The notes: generated by a model from the letters alone, not told the origin. A stretch of DNA of 64,000 bases from Neofusicoccum parvum (GCA_020912385.1 CP087216.1:620001-684000), one strand, 5' to 3'. Positions 33,333 to 45,451 are shown, counted from the stretch's first letter. Made by a program: numbers and translations.

Positions 33333-33626
33333 GGTGGGCGGTGTGCGTGTCGCGTTGGGGCGTGGACGTTCGGGTTGGCGGGTGTGTTGTCCGGGGGTGC
33401 GCTCAGAAAGTTCGCCGCACCCGCAGATCGCCCGCAATCATGACATCGCCATCCACCCGCTGACATATCCAAACCCTTCGACTCGACGCCGCCGCCGCCG
33501 CCGCGCGCGATTACTCACGCACCCTCGCGCGCAAACCCGCTATGAGCGCCCCAGACAGCTGACCGCACCCAGCCTCTCTCCACGCAACCCACCCACCCAC
33601 CGCCGCCCTCTCGCAAACCGCCCACA
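33333..33626. promoter_or_regulatory. Bidirectional promoter, GRX5 and PPC decarboxylase
   Basis: Compact 294-bp space between divergent start codons. It contains GC-rich and CCGCCG tracts and no TATA box. Co-regulation of Fe-S assembly and CoA synthesis is possible but unproven. Confidence 0.4.
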
Positions 33627-34397
33627 ATGTTCGGCTCGGCGCCGGCGACCTCGTCCCTGCGCAGCGCCATCCCTCCCCCCCTCACCGCGGCGGCCCACAA
33701 CGACGGCAAGGCGCACCTGCTGCTCGCGGCGTCGGGCTCGGTCGCGACGATCAAGATCCCGGCCATCGTGGGCGCGCTCGCGGCGCACGCCGACCTGTCG
33801 ATCCGGGTGGTGCTGACGGGGTCGGCGGCGGCGTTCCTGGCCGGCCAGGCGGCCGAGCAGCCCGCGCTCGACGCCGTCGCCGCCCTGCCCCGCGTCGACG
33901 CCGTCTACCTCGACGCCGACGAGTGGGCCGTGCCGTGGGTGCGCGGCAACCCCATCCTGCACATCGAGCTGCGCCGCTGGGCAGACCTGCTCGTCGTCGC
34001 CCCGCTGAGCGCGAACTCGCTGGCCAAGATGGTCGGCGGCCTGTGCGATAACCTGCTGCTGTCGGTCGTGCGCGCGTGGGATACCACCGGCGTGCTGGAT
34101 CCGGTGAGGGTTGGGGTTGAGGGCGTGGTGGATGGGGAGGGGAGGATGGTCGTGCCGCGGAAGAAGACGATTGTGGTGGCGCCTGCGATGAATACGGCCA
34201 TGTGGGAGCATCCGGTTACAAGGAAGCAGATTGCGACGCTGGAGGGGGAATGGGGCGTGGCAAATGGCGGGTGGGTGGAGGTGCTGAGGCCGGTGGAGAA
34301 GACGATTGCGTGTGGGGATACGGGGAGTGGGGGGATGAAGGAGTGGAAGGAGATTGTGATGGTGATTGAGGAGAGGATGGGACTCAAGAGCGAATGA
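33627..34397 (+). CDS. Phosphopantothenoylcysteine decarboxylase (Hal3/Cab3 family flavoprotein)
   Basis: FMN-dependent decarboxylase producing 4'-phosphopantetheine in CoA synthesis. A single exon encodes 256 residues. The flavoprotein fold is clear: LLLAASGSVATIKIP (residues ~31-45), the catalytic-His segment NPILHIELRRWADLLVVAPLS, SANSLAKMVGGLCDNLL, the substrate clamp APAMNTAMWEHP, and the Cys loop ACGDTGSGGM. All three key features (His, the PxMNxxMW motif and Cys) are present, so it should be an active enzyme and not only a Hal3-type phosphatase inhibitor. It lacks the long acidic tail of yeast Sis2/Vhs3. Confidence 0.92.
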   Translation: MFGSAPATSSLRSAIPPPLTAAAHNDGKAHLLLAASGSVATIKIPAIVGALAAHADLSIRVVLTGSAAAFLAGQAAEQPALDAVAALPRVDAVYLDADEWAVPWVRGNPILHIELRRWADLLVVAPLSANSLAKMVGGLCDNLLLSVVRAWDTTGVLDPVRVGVEGVVDGEGRMVVPRKKTIVVAPAMNTAMWEHPVTRKQIATLEGEWGVANGGWVEVLRPVEKTIACGDTGSGGMKEWKEIVMVIEERMGLKSE

Positions 34398-36775
34398 GTG
34401 ATTCGCTGACAGCGAAAGGAAAGAACATTTCTGGTGATGGAATGATAGTTCTGAGAGATCTCTGAGCGTGGTGCTCGATGCTTCAAAAGGATTGGGCGTA
34501 GAGAACTGCATGCTACGGTCTGAAAGATGTGAGGACGTCTCATGCAAGCACACTCTATAGGGTCAAGTGCTCATGCACCACTGGCTTGCTTTTACCGGTT
34601 TTGAGGTAGTGTGCAGCCGATCACCACAAGTTGCATCCCCGTACTATACCAGCGAGGAGGAAGCAGGATCTCCTCAGATTGAGGGGTGCCCATAAAACCT
34701 ACTTCGATGCTTGCTCTGATGCGGATAACCTTAAGTATTACTTCTTGTAGCTACATTTTCCTATAGACGTTGAAATTAAGACAGCAACAGGCCTCAGATG
34801 CCGATTCGCTGTGCAAGCCTGTCAGTAATCTCTCGCGCTGTATCCTACTTGCCCAGAATTAAAGCTACAGCAGCAAGCTTGAGCTGACCGCTCGGCCTGC
34901 TGCAAGGACATCAACATCATGTCGCGGTTGTCATGGTCGCAACCTTGAAGTTCAAATGCTCAAGAAAACGGCAGCACAGCCTCAAAAGATATGGGAAGGG
35001 AACACCATCTCCAACTTGGCATCTTGATCGGGAGTTAAAGCATCGATCCACACGCAGAAGTGCTTTGATTTGCATACGAGAGCCATCCCCTTCACCTTCC
35101 AACATCTTGTGCCCCCGGTCCACTTTGCGACGTATTGTGACAAGCTTTACCGATATGTTTGGGCCGGTAGTAGTGATGAGCGGCAATGTTGTCTTCAGAA
35201 GACATTGTTAGAGGGGCAGTGGCATGTGTGGAGAGCGAGGAGGCATCTTGTAGAATAATAGGTTTACGGCATCGTCAGGATGTATGAATTCTAGCTTTCA
35301 AAGACTTCGCGGCCTCTGACTGGACCCTGAAGAGGGTTACAGGGAGATGGTGGGGGAGTAGAGGGAGCGAGCAAAGTCGGTGAGTACCACAATACGCACG
35401 AGCGAAGAGTCAGTCGTTCTGAAGCATCTCGGAGAGCGATTGCAAAACTTAAGACGAGACTTAAGAGAACAGTGGATGAAACTAGCGAATGGCTAAGTAT
35501 CACGATTACTAACTATTTCGCCTACTATGAGAGTAAGGTGTTGCATCGGCAAGCCACACAGGCAAATGGAGAAGGGTCGGAAAAGACCTCGGCGATGAAG
35601 ACGCAAAAGCGCCGAAATAGGCAAGGAAAGCAGTGCTTCGGACCGGCACTCAAGGAGACGCCGGCGTGACAGAGTTATTGAGGGGCTTAGCAGCTTGGTC
35701 CCGTATTCGAGCATGCAAGGATGTAGGCGTAAGAAGAGTAGATAGTAAAAATAGGGATACTAAGCAGGCCTGACCTACAAAAGTGTGCAAGGAAAGAGGG
35801 CATTGTGAACACAAATAGCCGCTCACTCGCTCGCTCGTGGGCTGGAGAGGCGAGTGGGAGCCTGCGTGACAGCGGGGATCGTGGGATCAGCAGATCGAGC
35901 ACAGCCAGGACACAGCCTGGACAGACGACGATGCCCCCGTCCAGTTGGAACGACGACCCAGTACAAGGGACAGGTCGGCAGAAGCATCTTGGGTCATGCA
36001 GGTGGTCGAAAACGGCAAGCAGGTGGTGCTCGGGCAGGGCAGGATTCAAGGTCAAACGTCTGTCAACTCCCAGTTCTCCATTCAGGAGCTCCGAAACTCC
36101 ATGCGGGCAAGAAACGAGGCGATTTAAACTTTGCGGCGGGATTCCCGCGCGCGCTGATCGTGGGAACTTGCCGTACGGAGTATCCCGGGCGAGATGGTCG
36201 AGGTTCGTGTACGGATTCGGGCTGCAGGGCGTTGAAAGGGGCAAGGGCGGCGGCTCACTCCAGGCGTTGGCGCAACTTCGAACGTCTGCAGGCGTTTGGC
36301 TTTGGACCGACGGTCGGACACGAGAAGCTTGGTGTTCGGCTGGCGGTGGGGCGACGGGCACGTGGAGGACGCCTGATGACGGCGTGCCTGGAGAGCAGCC
36401 GGGCTGTCAGCGTCGAGACCGCGGCGGGAAACAAGACAGCTGCCTAATGCGACGGCGGCGGCTGTCACATTTACCCAGGCAGCGGTGCATCGTGGGCGCG
36501 GGTGGTGTGGGCGTGGATGCGGGCGCGGGCGCGAGGACGGGAGCGGCCGACGAACATGCTGCTGCTGCTGCGAGCGAACGGCGGAGCTGGAGCCGACGCC
36601 GCCAGCCACAGCCCTCCGCCCCTGCGCCCCGTGTCCGCGCCGCGCGCCGTACACAGCCGTCCAGCGGGCGACGCGCGCCGGAGATGAACATGTTCGCCGT
36701 CGCCAACACCGTCGCCGAGGTCGGAACAGCGCCTCCTGCGCTGCAGTCTCGCATGTCCGTGGCTGTCCAGGCTCG
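34398..36775. other. Long intergenic upstream of AFG1 gene
   Basis: About 2.4 kb. A plus-strand frame stays open from 35805 into the AFG1 exon, but its protein is composition-driven, antisense frames are equally long, and it does not match the AFG1 reading across the splice junction. I see no other gene. Confidence 0.4.
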
Positions 36776-39179
36776 ATGCTGGTCCGCAAGTACTCGACCG
36801 GGGTCGCCATCACCAACCCGCTCGTGCTCTACCGCGCGTTGCTGGCCACCAACAGCATCCGCCCCGACCCTGCGCAGCATCGCCTCGGTACGTCATCGCC
36901 GCAGCTCGCATCACCTCGCACATCTCACATCTCACATCTCCCTCGGGCCCCCCGCAGCTGACGTCTCCACAGCCCTCCATTTGCAGAAGCTCTACGAGCG
37001 CCTGAAGGACTACGAGCCCACCACCGAGTACAGCCACCGACTGCACCAGATCAGCCGCGCAGTCGGCACCAATGGCCGCGCCAAGACTTCCGACGACGAT
37101 GATGCCAGCGACGTCCGCCCGCGCGGCTTCTGGTCGTCGCTGCTCGCCCAGAAGGAGAAGCGCGACAGCCTGGCCCTGACGCGCGTGCTGACCAGCCACG
37201 AGCAGGCCATGCTCCTCGACTCGCCGAAAGGCCTGATGCTGCACGGCGAGGTCGGCACCGGCAAGAGCATGCTGATCGACCTGTTCGCCGACTGCCTTCC
37301 GAACCGCAAGAAGCGCCGCTGGCACTTCAACACCTTCATGCTCGAGACCCTGGCCAAGCTCGAGGCTCTGAGGCGCACCCGCAGCTCGGCCTTCTCCAGC
37401 AAGTCTGTCTTTGACGACGAGCATTCCCTGCTGGTTCTTGCACGTGACATGATCGAGACCTCGCCCATTCTCTTCCTCGACGAGTTTCAGCTTCCGGACC
37501 GTGCCGCCTCGAAGATCATGTCGAACTTGATGACGAGTTTCTTCCATCTCGGCGGTGTGCTGATCGCCACGAGCAACCGGATGCCGGAGGAGCTGGCCAA
37601 AGCTGCTGGGATGGAGTTCACGCCGCCGCCGAACCGGATGGACTCCTTGAAGTGGAGATTAGGGGGCAGAGGCAAGAGCGAGAACATGTTTGTTGGACGT
37701 GGTGACTTTGCACCTTTTCTGGACGTCCTCAAGGCCCGTTGTGAGGTGTGGGAAATGGAGGGAGGTAAAGACTACAGAAGAAGCGAGTCCGAGGTTGCGT
37801 CAGAGGATTCTACTGCTAAGAAAGCGCCCGATGAGACCACGCAAACTTCTGTATTCGTTGAAACCACTCCGGTCACGCCGTCATCTCCAGATTCTCAGAC
37901 TGCAGACTCTGTGCCGAAGATGTCAAGCATGCCAAAGCACTACTTCGTCAAGCCCTCCGCCGAAGAGTCAACTTCCGAGCACGAAGCATGGCTGCTGAGA
38001 TTAAAGGAAGCAGAATCTTTAGCTGCTGACACGAACAGTATCCCCTGGTCACCAAGTACGATGCGCGTCTACGGCCGTCAAGTACACGTCCCGCGTCAGC
38101 ATAACGGTGTCGCATCCTGGACCTTCTCCGAGCTATGTGTCAGCCAACTAGGGCCCGCCGACTACATAACGCTCGCCTCGACCTTTCACACGCTCATCCT
38201 AACCGACGTCCCCGTCTTATCCCTCCTCCAAAAGAACGAAGCCAGACGCTTCATAACCCTCCTCGACGCCCTCTACGAAGCCCGCTGCAAGCTCCTCATC
38301 ACCGCCGCCGCCGGCCCCGACGACATCTTCTTCCCCGAATCCCAGAAGCCCATCAATGCACCCACCAACCCCCAAGACCAGGCCATCGACCAAGATGCCG
38401 TCTACTCCGAAACCTTCTCCGACATCTACCAGGACGCGACCGCCCCCTTCCGGCCCAACATCTCCAGCTACGACCCGTCCAACCCGCAGCCAGCGTACGA
38501 GCCCGAGCCGCTCATCGACCGCACGCACGCCCGGCTGCAGGGCATCCTCCTCGCCGACGACGCGCTCGAGGACGACCCGCCCAACCGCGTGCGCCGCGGC
38601 ACCAGCACCGGCTCGTTCGGCGCCGACCGCGACTTCGACGTCATGCACCGCGCCGGCACGGGCAGCCACGGACGGCGGCGAGCAGGCGCCCCGGACTTTG
38701 GCCAGGCCGGCGTGTTCACCGGCGAGGACGAGCGCTTCGCGTACAAGCGCGCGCGCAGCCGGCTGTGGGAGATGTGCGGCGCCCGGTGGTGGGCGCGCGA
38801 CGACGGGCCGGGCCGCGCGTGGTGGCGGCCCGTGGCCAAGGAGGTCAGGCGGTGGGAGGTGCCGGTTGCGGAGCGGGTGGCGGCGACGGAGGTGGGGGCG
38901 GCCGGTGACGCGGCGATGGGCGAGGAGAGGGAGGTCGATGAGAAGGCGGATGAGGTGCTGTTCAGGCATGGGGGCGCGAGCCCGTTCAGGACGCATCCGG
39001 GGCCGCCGCCGAAGATCGGGTGGACGCATGTTTGGGGGACGGTGGTGTGGGGGAAGAAGGCTGGGGCGTGGGGGAAGGGCGTGGAGGGGTTGGAGGAGAG
39101 GAGGAGGGAGAGGGAGAGGAGGATGGGGGAGGGGGAAACGGAGGGGAGTGGGGGGAAGGAGGGGGAGAGGGAGAAGTAG
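36776..39179 (+). CDS. AFG1: AFG1-like mitochondrial AAA-type ATPase
   Basis: Exons 36776-36887 and 36958-39179 (70-nt intron) give 777 residues. The N-terminus MLVRKYSTGVAITNPLVLYRALLATNSI looks like the end of a mitochondrial presequence; further 5' sequence could be coding, so the start is provisional. The Walker A motif GEVGTGKS lies near residue 132, Walker B ILFLDEFQ near 208, and ATSNRMPEEL (sensor region) follows. AFG1/LACE1 proteins handle degradation and quality control of inner-membrane and respiratory subunits. After the core, a Ser/Thr-rich insertion (~255-350) and a long Gly/Glu/Arg-rich tail make it longer than the ~500 residues of the yeast protein. Confidence 0.88.
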
Positions 39180-39518
39180 ACTGTGGATTGAGTAGATCAA
39201 GAGCGGTTCTATGAGATGGAGAAAGAGTGTGGATGAGTAGAGGTGGAAAAAATGCATTGTGTATAGTTTTGGCATTGATTTGTATATCAGCTTTAATGCA
39301 AGCTCTATTCCGAGTACATGATTTTGGCCCTGCCTGCTGTGATGCTATGATTCATAAAGGGAAGCCATTCTCCTAACCCCATCTCTTGAAAAATAACAGA
39401 AAATTTGACGTAGTCGCAGCAAGCACGAATCTATCAATATCATCATGATACCGTTGAAGCAACTCAGCACAGAGTCCAGTGACGGAAACGACCCGAACGT
39501 CACACCCGCCTCGACACC
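39180..39518. other. Convergent intergenic
   Basis: Short convergent spacer between AFG1 and the minus-strand gene; AT-richer, presumably both 3' ends. Nothing else visible. Confidence 0.4.
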
Positions 39519-40719
39519 TCATCGCTCAGAACGTCCAACGGGGAGCAAGTCGTAGGAAACACTGGTGCTCGTGGCGGTAGTCGTCACAGTGACGTGGTGC
39601 GCTCTCTCCAGCAGCCGCTCGTCCAGGAACACACTCGAGACGAAGGGGGCATCGCGGAGCGAGCGCGACGGCGACGAACCCGACCGCGCCATCGCCTGCC
39701 CCGACGAGCCAACGCCGGCGTCGGCCGAGCCTGATCCGTGGGACCTTCGACGCGCGTCCACGCTCGGCGGCTCCATCGTCCGGCTCGCGCTGGAGGCGGG
39801 TGCGGCGTGGCGGGCCGGGACGTGTGTGTTTGCGCCTGGCTGCTTGCGCTGCGGCTGCTTGCGCTTCGAGTACGTGATGGCGGGCCGGCGGGCGGTGGAC
39901 GCCATGGTGCCGCGCTTGGCCGGGTTGGCGGGGATCTGGACTCGGGGGGAGCGTCGCTGCGGTTGCGGGATGGGTGCGGGTGACGGGGATGCGGATGCCG
40001 ATGTGGACGACATGGAAAGCAGGCACTCTGATGAAGAGACGCGATCGGGAGTTTTGCGTAGACTTGACTCTTGAATGGTCCTGGGAACGTTGTTCTTGGT
40101 CTTGTCCTTCCTGAACAGACTTGGAGTATCGTGCTTGACTGGCGCTTGGGTGCTGCCGGAGCGAGGCTGCTGCTGTGCCTTGTCCCCTCGCATAGCCTTG
40201 CGGATTTTCAGGTTCTCCGAAGCTGTGGGGTATCGCAGCGGTGGATTAAGCGGGATTGGGGCTTCACCAAGCTCTGGGGATCCGCAAGGGCGTGAGTCTG
40301 AGGATTTCTGCGCAGCCGGGCCCCGCTGTCGCTGCGGGTTGTGTGCACTTGTGGTCGTTCCGCTCATCTTGTGGGAATTGTTTGCTGAAAGATTGCCGTT
40401 GAGCGAGCGCTGCATTGAGGAGATTATGGCGGGAGAAAGTGAACGGGATCGAAATAGCCCGCGCTGTTCTGTGCTTTGCCGCGACGCTGAGGCTGATCGT
40501 GGCCGATACTGGCCTGGCGGTCCCTGGGGGTCTGATCGGCAAAAGTTAGCTATGGATTAGAGAAAGCTTTCCACGAAACTCACGGGGATATTGAGTGTGC
40601 TTGCTGGCTCTCGGCTCGTTACGGGCGGTTGAGCTACGTTGTGCGAGCTCGTCTTCAAAGTCGTAGAAGCTGGAATCGCCAGCCTTGCGCTTGTGGCCCA
40701 GGCGCCGTGAGTCTGCCAT
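39519..40719 (-). CDS. Basic, disordered hypothetical protein
   Basis: Exons 40719-40584 and 40531-39519, separated by a 52-nt intron (GTGAGT ... CTAAC ... GATCAG), give 382 residues starting MADSRRLGHKRKAGDSSFYDF. It is rich in Ser, Arg, Pro and Gln with several basic clusters, so probably nuclear. No folded domain is recognisable; the first ~25 residues (KRKAGDSSFYDFEDELAQ) and the C-terminal ~40 (SSVFLDERLLERAHHVTVTTT) look most ordered. Splicing phases support the model. It borders the paralogue array but shows no resemblance to its domain. Confidence 0.6.
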
Positions 40720-41309
40720 GATCGGAGAGACGGCTGAGATAGTGAGGCCGATAGTTTGGATGTAAGAGAAGGGGGACAGCAGCGGGTGGTGAGGAAGCCC
40801 TCAGTTCCAGGCGCCAATGCCTTCCGTCTCAGGAAGGAACCGCAATCCCGCCTCACCTTGACCCACCCCCAGCGCAACTCGGGAAATCCACCCAAACCTC
40901 CACCGCAGATAGGTAACGTTTTGTGTGAAAAACTACACGACCATGTCGGCAGCGGCCGACAAAGTCCGGCTGATGAGGTGCAGTATGCAGCGAAGCGGAG
41001 ACGAAATAGGCAAAATTTCACCGTCGCTGTTGTTCTAACAGGCTGATGTCTGGAAATCAAGCAACTTAACAGACCATGGGTGGAGAGGCTTTATTCGACA
41101 CTATATAACACCAAAGGACAACTTGAACTACTCACATTGAACCAAGATGGCTCGTACACGAGGTTCCCACAAGCTTGAATCTCGAAAAAGAAGTGCCAAT
41201 GCCTTCCCAAGGCGTAATCTCCAAGCTCGGTAATGGGAGAGAAAGAGGCGATGAAAGAAATTCCGTGAGCTGGCTGGACCCATACGTGGAATGGCAGCCT
41301 TGGCGGTCT
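40720..41309. other. Intergenic at left border of the paralogue array
   Basis: Upstream region of the 39.5-40.7 kb gene and 3' flank of array gene 1. Contains a CACTATATAA sequence near 41099, on the wrong side of array gene 1 to be its promoter. No gene seen. Confidence 0.35.
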
Positions 41310-42200
41310 CTAGAGCTCGAGCTGTGGGAGAGCCGCACTGAGTCTGTCATACAACCTTTTATGGGAGATATTCCGTAAATCTCCAAAACTCTCACTCGTC
41401 AGGAAGATATCCGGATTTCCGTTGTTGAGGTACAGATCCAGGTTTTCCATCTCTATCTTGATCGCGTCATCGCGACAAGCGATATAAGATCTCTTCCGCA
41501 TGGTCCTCGAGTTTGAAAGGTTCATGACCTTCTCTTGGTCCTTTACGGCCCGTGTCGTCTCTTCATCATTGTGGCAGATGAGGATGTAGAACTTTTGAAA
41601 TTCTACACCTTTGCCGCTCCCCCATTTCTCTTTGACCGTCTTGTCATCCCAGGATGTAATGGGCAAAACCATGGTTGTCGGGGGGTTTTCGTTAAGATCC
41701 ACGCCCATGATGACCGCTGGGTGCTCCGCTGCTCCCTCATTTGTGTACGCCTTTGCTATGGAGTTCTCCTTGAACTTAGGCATCCAGACGATTCGTCCCG
41801 GCTTGGCCGTTTCTGGTGTCAGCCTCGTTGAAGTTGGTTGCGGAGCTACCTTCTGAGGCGGTGCTGTTGATTGAGGTCGCGGGATCCTCACAAAACTCCT
41901 AAGACGGGCTGGCGTTTGATTTTGCTCGTCTTTCTTTTCAGGATTATCCATCCCACTCTCCTCCCTCGAAGCGGCTGCCTGTCTCCAAGGCCGAGTAGTG
42001 CGGCCATTTTCAGGGCAGCGCCGCCTGTCGCGGCCGGAAGTGTTGGAATTTGTGGGAGTCTTTCCTTGATTCCGCTCCCTCCAGTTCGGACTCGTGTTGT
42101 ATGCTGTCATCCTTTCGAATTTCTTGTTCTCGTTGGTTTCAGAACCTACGTATCGATGCAAAGATGTGATTCGGTGTTTGGCTTTCAGGCTCATGAACAT
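41310..42200 (-). CDS. Array gene 1: paralogue-array protein, minus strand
   Basis: Open frame of 296 residues; start uncertain (ATG at 42200, or at 42110 reading MTAYNTSPNW). Residues 1-125 are polar and low-complexity (Asn, Arg, Thr, Pro). The array domain starts at ~134 with PGRIVWMPKF, then AAEHPAVIMGVDL, VLPITSWDDKTVKEKWG, FYILICHNDEE and MRKRSYIACRDD. ITSW plus EKWG link it most closely to array gene 3. It is the only member on the minus strand and is divergent from array gene 2. No catalytic motif is evident. Function unknown. Confidence 0.65.
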   Translation of the reverse strand: MFMSLKAKHRITSLHRYVGSETNENKKFERMTAYNTSPNWRERNQGKTPTNSNTSGRDRRRCPENGRTTRPWRQAAASREESGMDNPEKKDEQNQTPARLRSFVRIPRPQSTAPPQKVAPQPTSTRLTPETAKPGRIVWMPKFKENSIAKAYTNEGAAEHPAVIMGVDLNENPPTTMVLPITSWDDKTVKEKWGSGKGVEFQKFYILICHNDEETTRAVKDQEKVMNLSNSRTMRKRSYIACRDDAIKIEMENLDLYLNNGNPDIFLTSESFGDLRNISHKRLYDRLSAALPQLEL

Positions 42201-42779
42201 TCAGTGGCGAGTAAGAGAGGCAGGCGACCGGATACCTACGGATGAAGCGGCTTTAATAAGGGGAAGGTGCAAAGCGTGCGGCCAGATGCGAACCGAATTG
42301 CTGCCACCTTCGAACCAACAACGTGGTCAATTAATCCCAACAGCTGCGTAAACATGCTCTTCTACTTGCTGCTTGCTCTAGTCCGGTTCTACGCTTGCCG
42401 CGCGCTCTTATCCTTTCCACGACCTAGCGCCAGCCCGTCGCCGCGAACGCTACCGTCCCACTGATCGCCGCGACGTTCGATGTCGCCCGCTAAGCTAACG
42501 TTTACAACCTATTCGCATAAACGTTAGCGAAATAGGAGAAATATCACGAGCGTACCAAACGGAGGCAATATCTGGTTCCCGGTTGGAAATCTGCGGAATT
42601 TCGCTGTGAGCGGACCCTATGGGAGAGGGCTGCGCGCTTTTGGATTGATCACCGCGTAACGTAGAAAATGTTGGTGCTCGTGTATCGCTGAGCCGCTTTT
42701 GACTGTAGGGCAGGAAATTACGTCTGCAATTGAGCAAGTTTCCGCTGGCATCCGAGGTTTACAATCGCAGGCTAACGTC
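42201..42779. promoter_or_regulatory. Divergent promoter between array genes 1 and 2
   Basis: About 580 bp between putative divergent starts. The sequence is of mixed composition and I see no repeat shared with other array promoters. Confidence 0.3.
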
Positions 42780-43524
42780 ATGCTTTTTAACACTCCCGCT
42801 CCCACTATTCTCATGACTCCAAGAAGACGCATTCCCAACAAACGAGCTAGAAAACGCTCTGTGTGGGATATGGACGCCAGATCTGCGGGATGCTATGCCC
42901 ATGAAGGACCGGTTCTCTGGCACTGGGTGTGAGTCCTCCGGTCTGCAGAGGAAATATCAATTTCCCTCGAAGCCTTTCTTCCCCATCCGACTCCATCTCT
43001 CCGATCAAGAACTACATTGATCTCTAACACTCACCGCTCTGAGAATTCTCTCAAACAACGAAACATCTTACACATATATCTCTATCACAACAGGGAACAA
43101 CACTTTTGCCATTACTGGCATGTCTTACGCAGCAACAACAGCAAAGACACTGCAAACCCCTCCTTGCACTCTTTTCCTTCTCCTTCTTCTTCTTCTCCTC
43201 TGCCAAGTTCTCCTCCAAGTCCTCCTGGGGCCTCCCTCTTCTCCCGACTCCTTTCATCTCCCATTGGCACTACATCCACCAGGTCTTCCACGGAAACCCA
43301 AAAGCTGAAGCAGGTTTCTTCCTGGGTACGCAAGGGAAGATTTGCTTGGCTCGACATTGGTGCAATCGAGCCTCACACAGTCATCCGCCCGCATCTGGCA
43401 AGGAAGGAGAGAGTCGCTGGATTTGAGGGATCCGGTCTTAATTTGGGAGCCCCCTGACGAGAATGGGATTGCACAAGTGATTGCCATTACTTCGTTCGGT
43501 GGCCAGCGGGCAGAGGTAAAGTAG
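42780..43524 (+). CDS. Array gene 2: half-domain copy, probably degenerate
   Basis: A phase-consistent model uses exons 42780-42928, 43133-43325 and 43381-43524 (introns 204 and 55 nt) and gives 161 residues. A basic N-terminus and a Ser/Pro-rich stretch (SFPSPSSSSPLPSSPPSPP) lead to SARIWQGRRESL, then RDPVLIWEPPDENGIAQVIAITSFGGQ. This matches the first strands of the array domain (HPVLI ... ITSW of gene 3), but the protein stops there. The second half (YVLI ... SYVDL) is not found downstream. It is either a truncated pseudogene or a short variant. The exon 1 assignment is the weakest part. Confidence 0.4.
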
Positions 43525-45451
43525 GGGAGGATGCGCCCCAGAAGAGATATTACAATTTACAAATGAGCCGCATGAAGGTAAGGATAGGATTCGAAGTCGG
43601 GTTCGGGTATTGTGGGCGTGTTCTGAGTTCTGGTGGTGGTGGGAAGAGCTCGCGATTTTGGAGGTTTGAGTAGACTGGCTTTATTGAAATTTGATAAACA
43701 CCATCTTCTTCTCCTTATCTTGATCTCGTGCTCGAAAATGAGGTACTTCGCCGCTGTACAATTGCCACTGTCCATAAGCACGATAACAATCAGTACCGTC
43801 CCTTCAACTAGTCGCGTAACCACGTGACCTCTCGCCGAAACAATTGTGCTTGACTTGGACGGAACTGTGTAGCTCCGGTCTGACTCATCAATTGCGGAGG
43901 CTCTTAGTCTATGAACGCTGGATCCGTTGAAGATTCTGATTCTGCTGCCGGATCACGTACCCGTGGTACCAACCCAGGTCTGTGCAGCCATGCGGGCCGC
44001 ACTGCTGGTTTTTGGTTGGCGCAAAGTGAAGATGTGTGGGGTTGGCGTTGTTTGGGTGCGCGGTAACGCTGTTCGGGGAGCTGTTCGGGCGTAGGCGGAA
44101 CTCTTGGAGGCGGCTCAGCGCTCGCTTCTTGTATTTAGTTGGGCTGCTTAAGTTCGCCGGCACTCAAGTATGTCTCCCGTGTCTCTTCCTGCTTTAGTTC
44201 CAATATGCTGATACTCATAGTAGCAAGTAGTAGTATAGCGGCCCTGTAGCAGAAGGCTCTCCGATGCAGAACATGATTCCTCCTTGAGCGGTCCAAATTT
44301 TCAACGAAAAGCACCAAATTCTGCGCTGAAACGTGAATTAGGTGACCTGACCTTCCAGCATTTTCTCCAGTTTTCGTGTCCTTTTCATTTCTTTCTCGCT
44401 ATTCTATTATCCTCTTCGTGGCCTGGTGCTGGAAAAAGTGTTGGGGATTGCGGCTTCCGCACAGGCACTATCTGTTGCGAGACCCTGCATGAGATCAACT
44501 GCTAGCCTTTACATACGCAATCCATCGACCGTCACCTTGTGCTCCCAAAAAATGTGCCGCATGCTGTCTATGACATGGTGGCGGGGCGGCGGAGCGAGTG
44601 TTGGAAGCGTCGATGAGGCGGATGGACGACGCAAAGCTCCACGATGTCAGCCAAAGGAAAACTAGAGACTTGGTAAGTGCCATAGTTCTTGAGAGCATGC
44701 AACAGCGCAGCGATTTTGGGCGGGTGCGGCGCATCTGTCACGCACCTAGGCAGCGTGGAGAGAGACTTGGACTGACGCTGAGGCAGACAAGCGAGAACGC
44801 TCCGCGCGGGAGGCAAATGGACCGGAGAATGGCGCTGAGGTCGAGCCTGGTAGCCAGGGGGTGCCACTTCAGCGTCTCGCGCGACGGCGGACCCGCGTGC
44901 CTGCCAAAAACGCTGGCGGGCGGCGGGCGGCGGGCGGCGGGATGGACACCGACATCGCCGGCGCAGCCCTACGCGTTCGGGCGCTCCGGGGGCTCACCGA
45001 AGGACCGCCATATGGCCAGCCTTCTCACTCCCCAGCGGACGGTGCGAGGTAACCCGCAAAGACTGCATGCCCAGCGCGCGAACCAAAATGTGCCGCGTAG
45101 GATGCCAGCAGAAGCACGTCGCTGCCCCGCGATCCCGGGAAGTAGCCGGCGGCGCGCGATGCAGTGGGATGCTCGCTGTCCGCCCAAGAATCGCCGTCTC
45201 CGCGCGTGTTTTTCAGCCAAAGAACGCGAAAACGCGTAGGGCATACGTGGGGTGCGGAAGATCTGGGTGGCCGCCGCGTCTTCGTCACAGCGACGCCCGC
45301 TGTCCTCCCATCCAACCCTCCACGCCCCCGCCACCGCGTTCTCCAAAACGCCAACCATCGCTTCTTTCTTGTCTCATTTCTCCAGCGTCCACACTCATTC
45401 CGGGTTCCATCCGTCTCGTTCATTATTGGAGCGCCCGGCCGGCATATCATC
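43525..45451. other. Intergenic inside the array
   Basis: Nearly 2 kb without convincing genes. Antisense frame pairs around 44.5-45.4 kb are shadows of GC-rich DNA; minus 44163-43909 is an isolated polar frame without support. It may contain decayed array copies that I cannot align by eye. Confidence 0.35.

Noticed and set aside
35805..36775. Upstream extension of the AFG1 frame by more than 300 codons
   Set aside because: The extension does not read into the AFG1 N-terminus: a 70-nt intron changes frame and the real exon 1 (RKYSTGVAITNP) lies in another frame.
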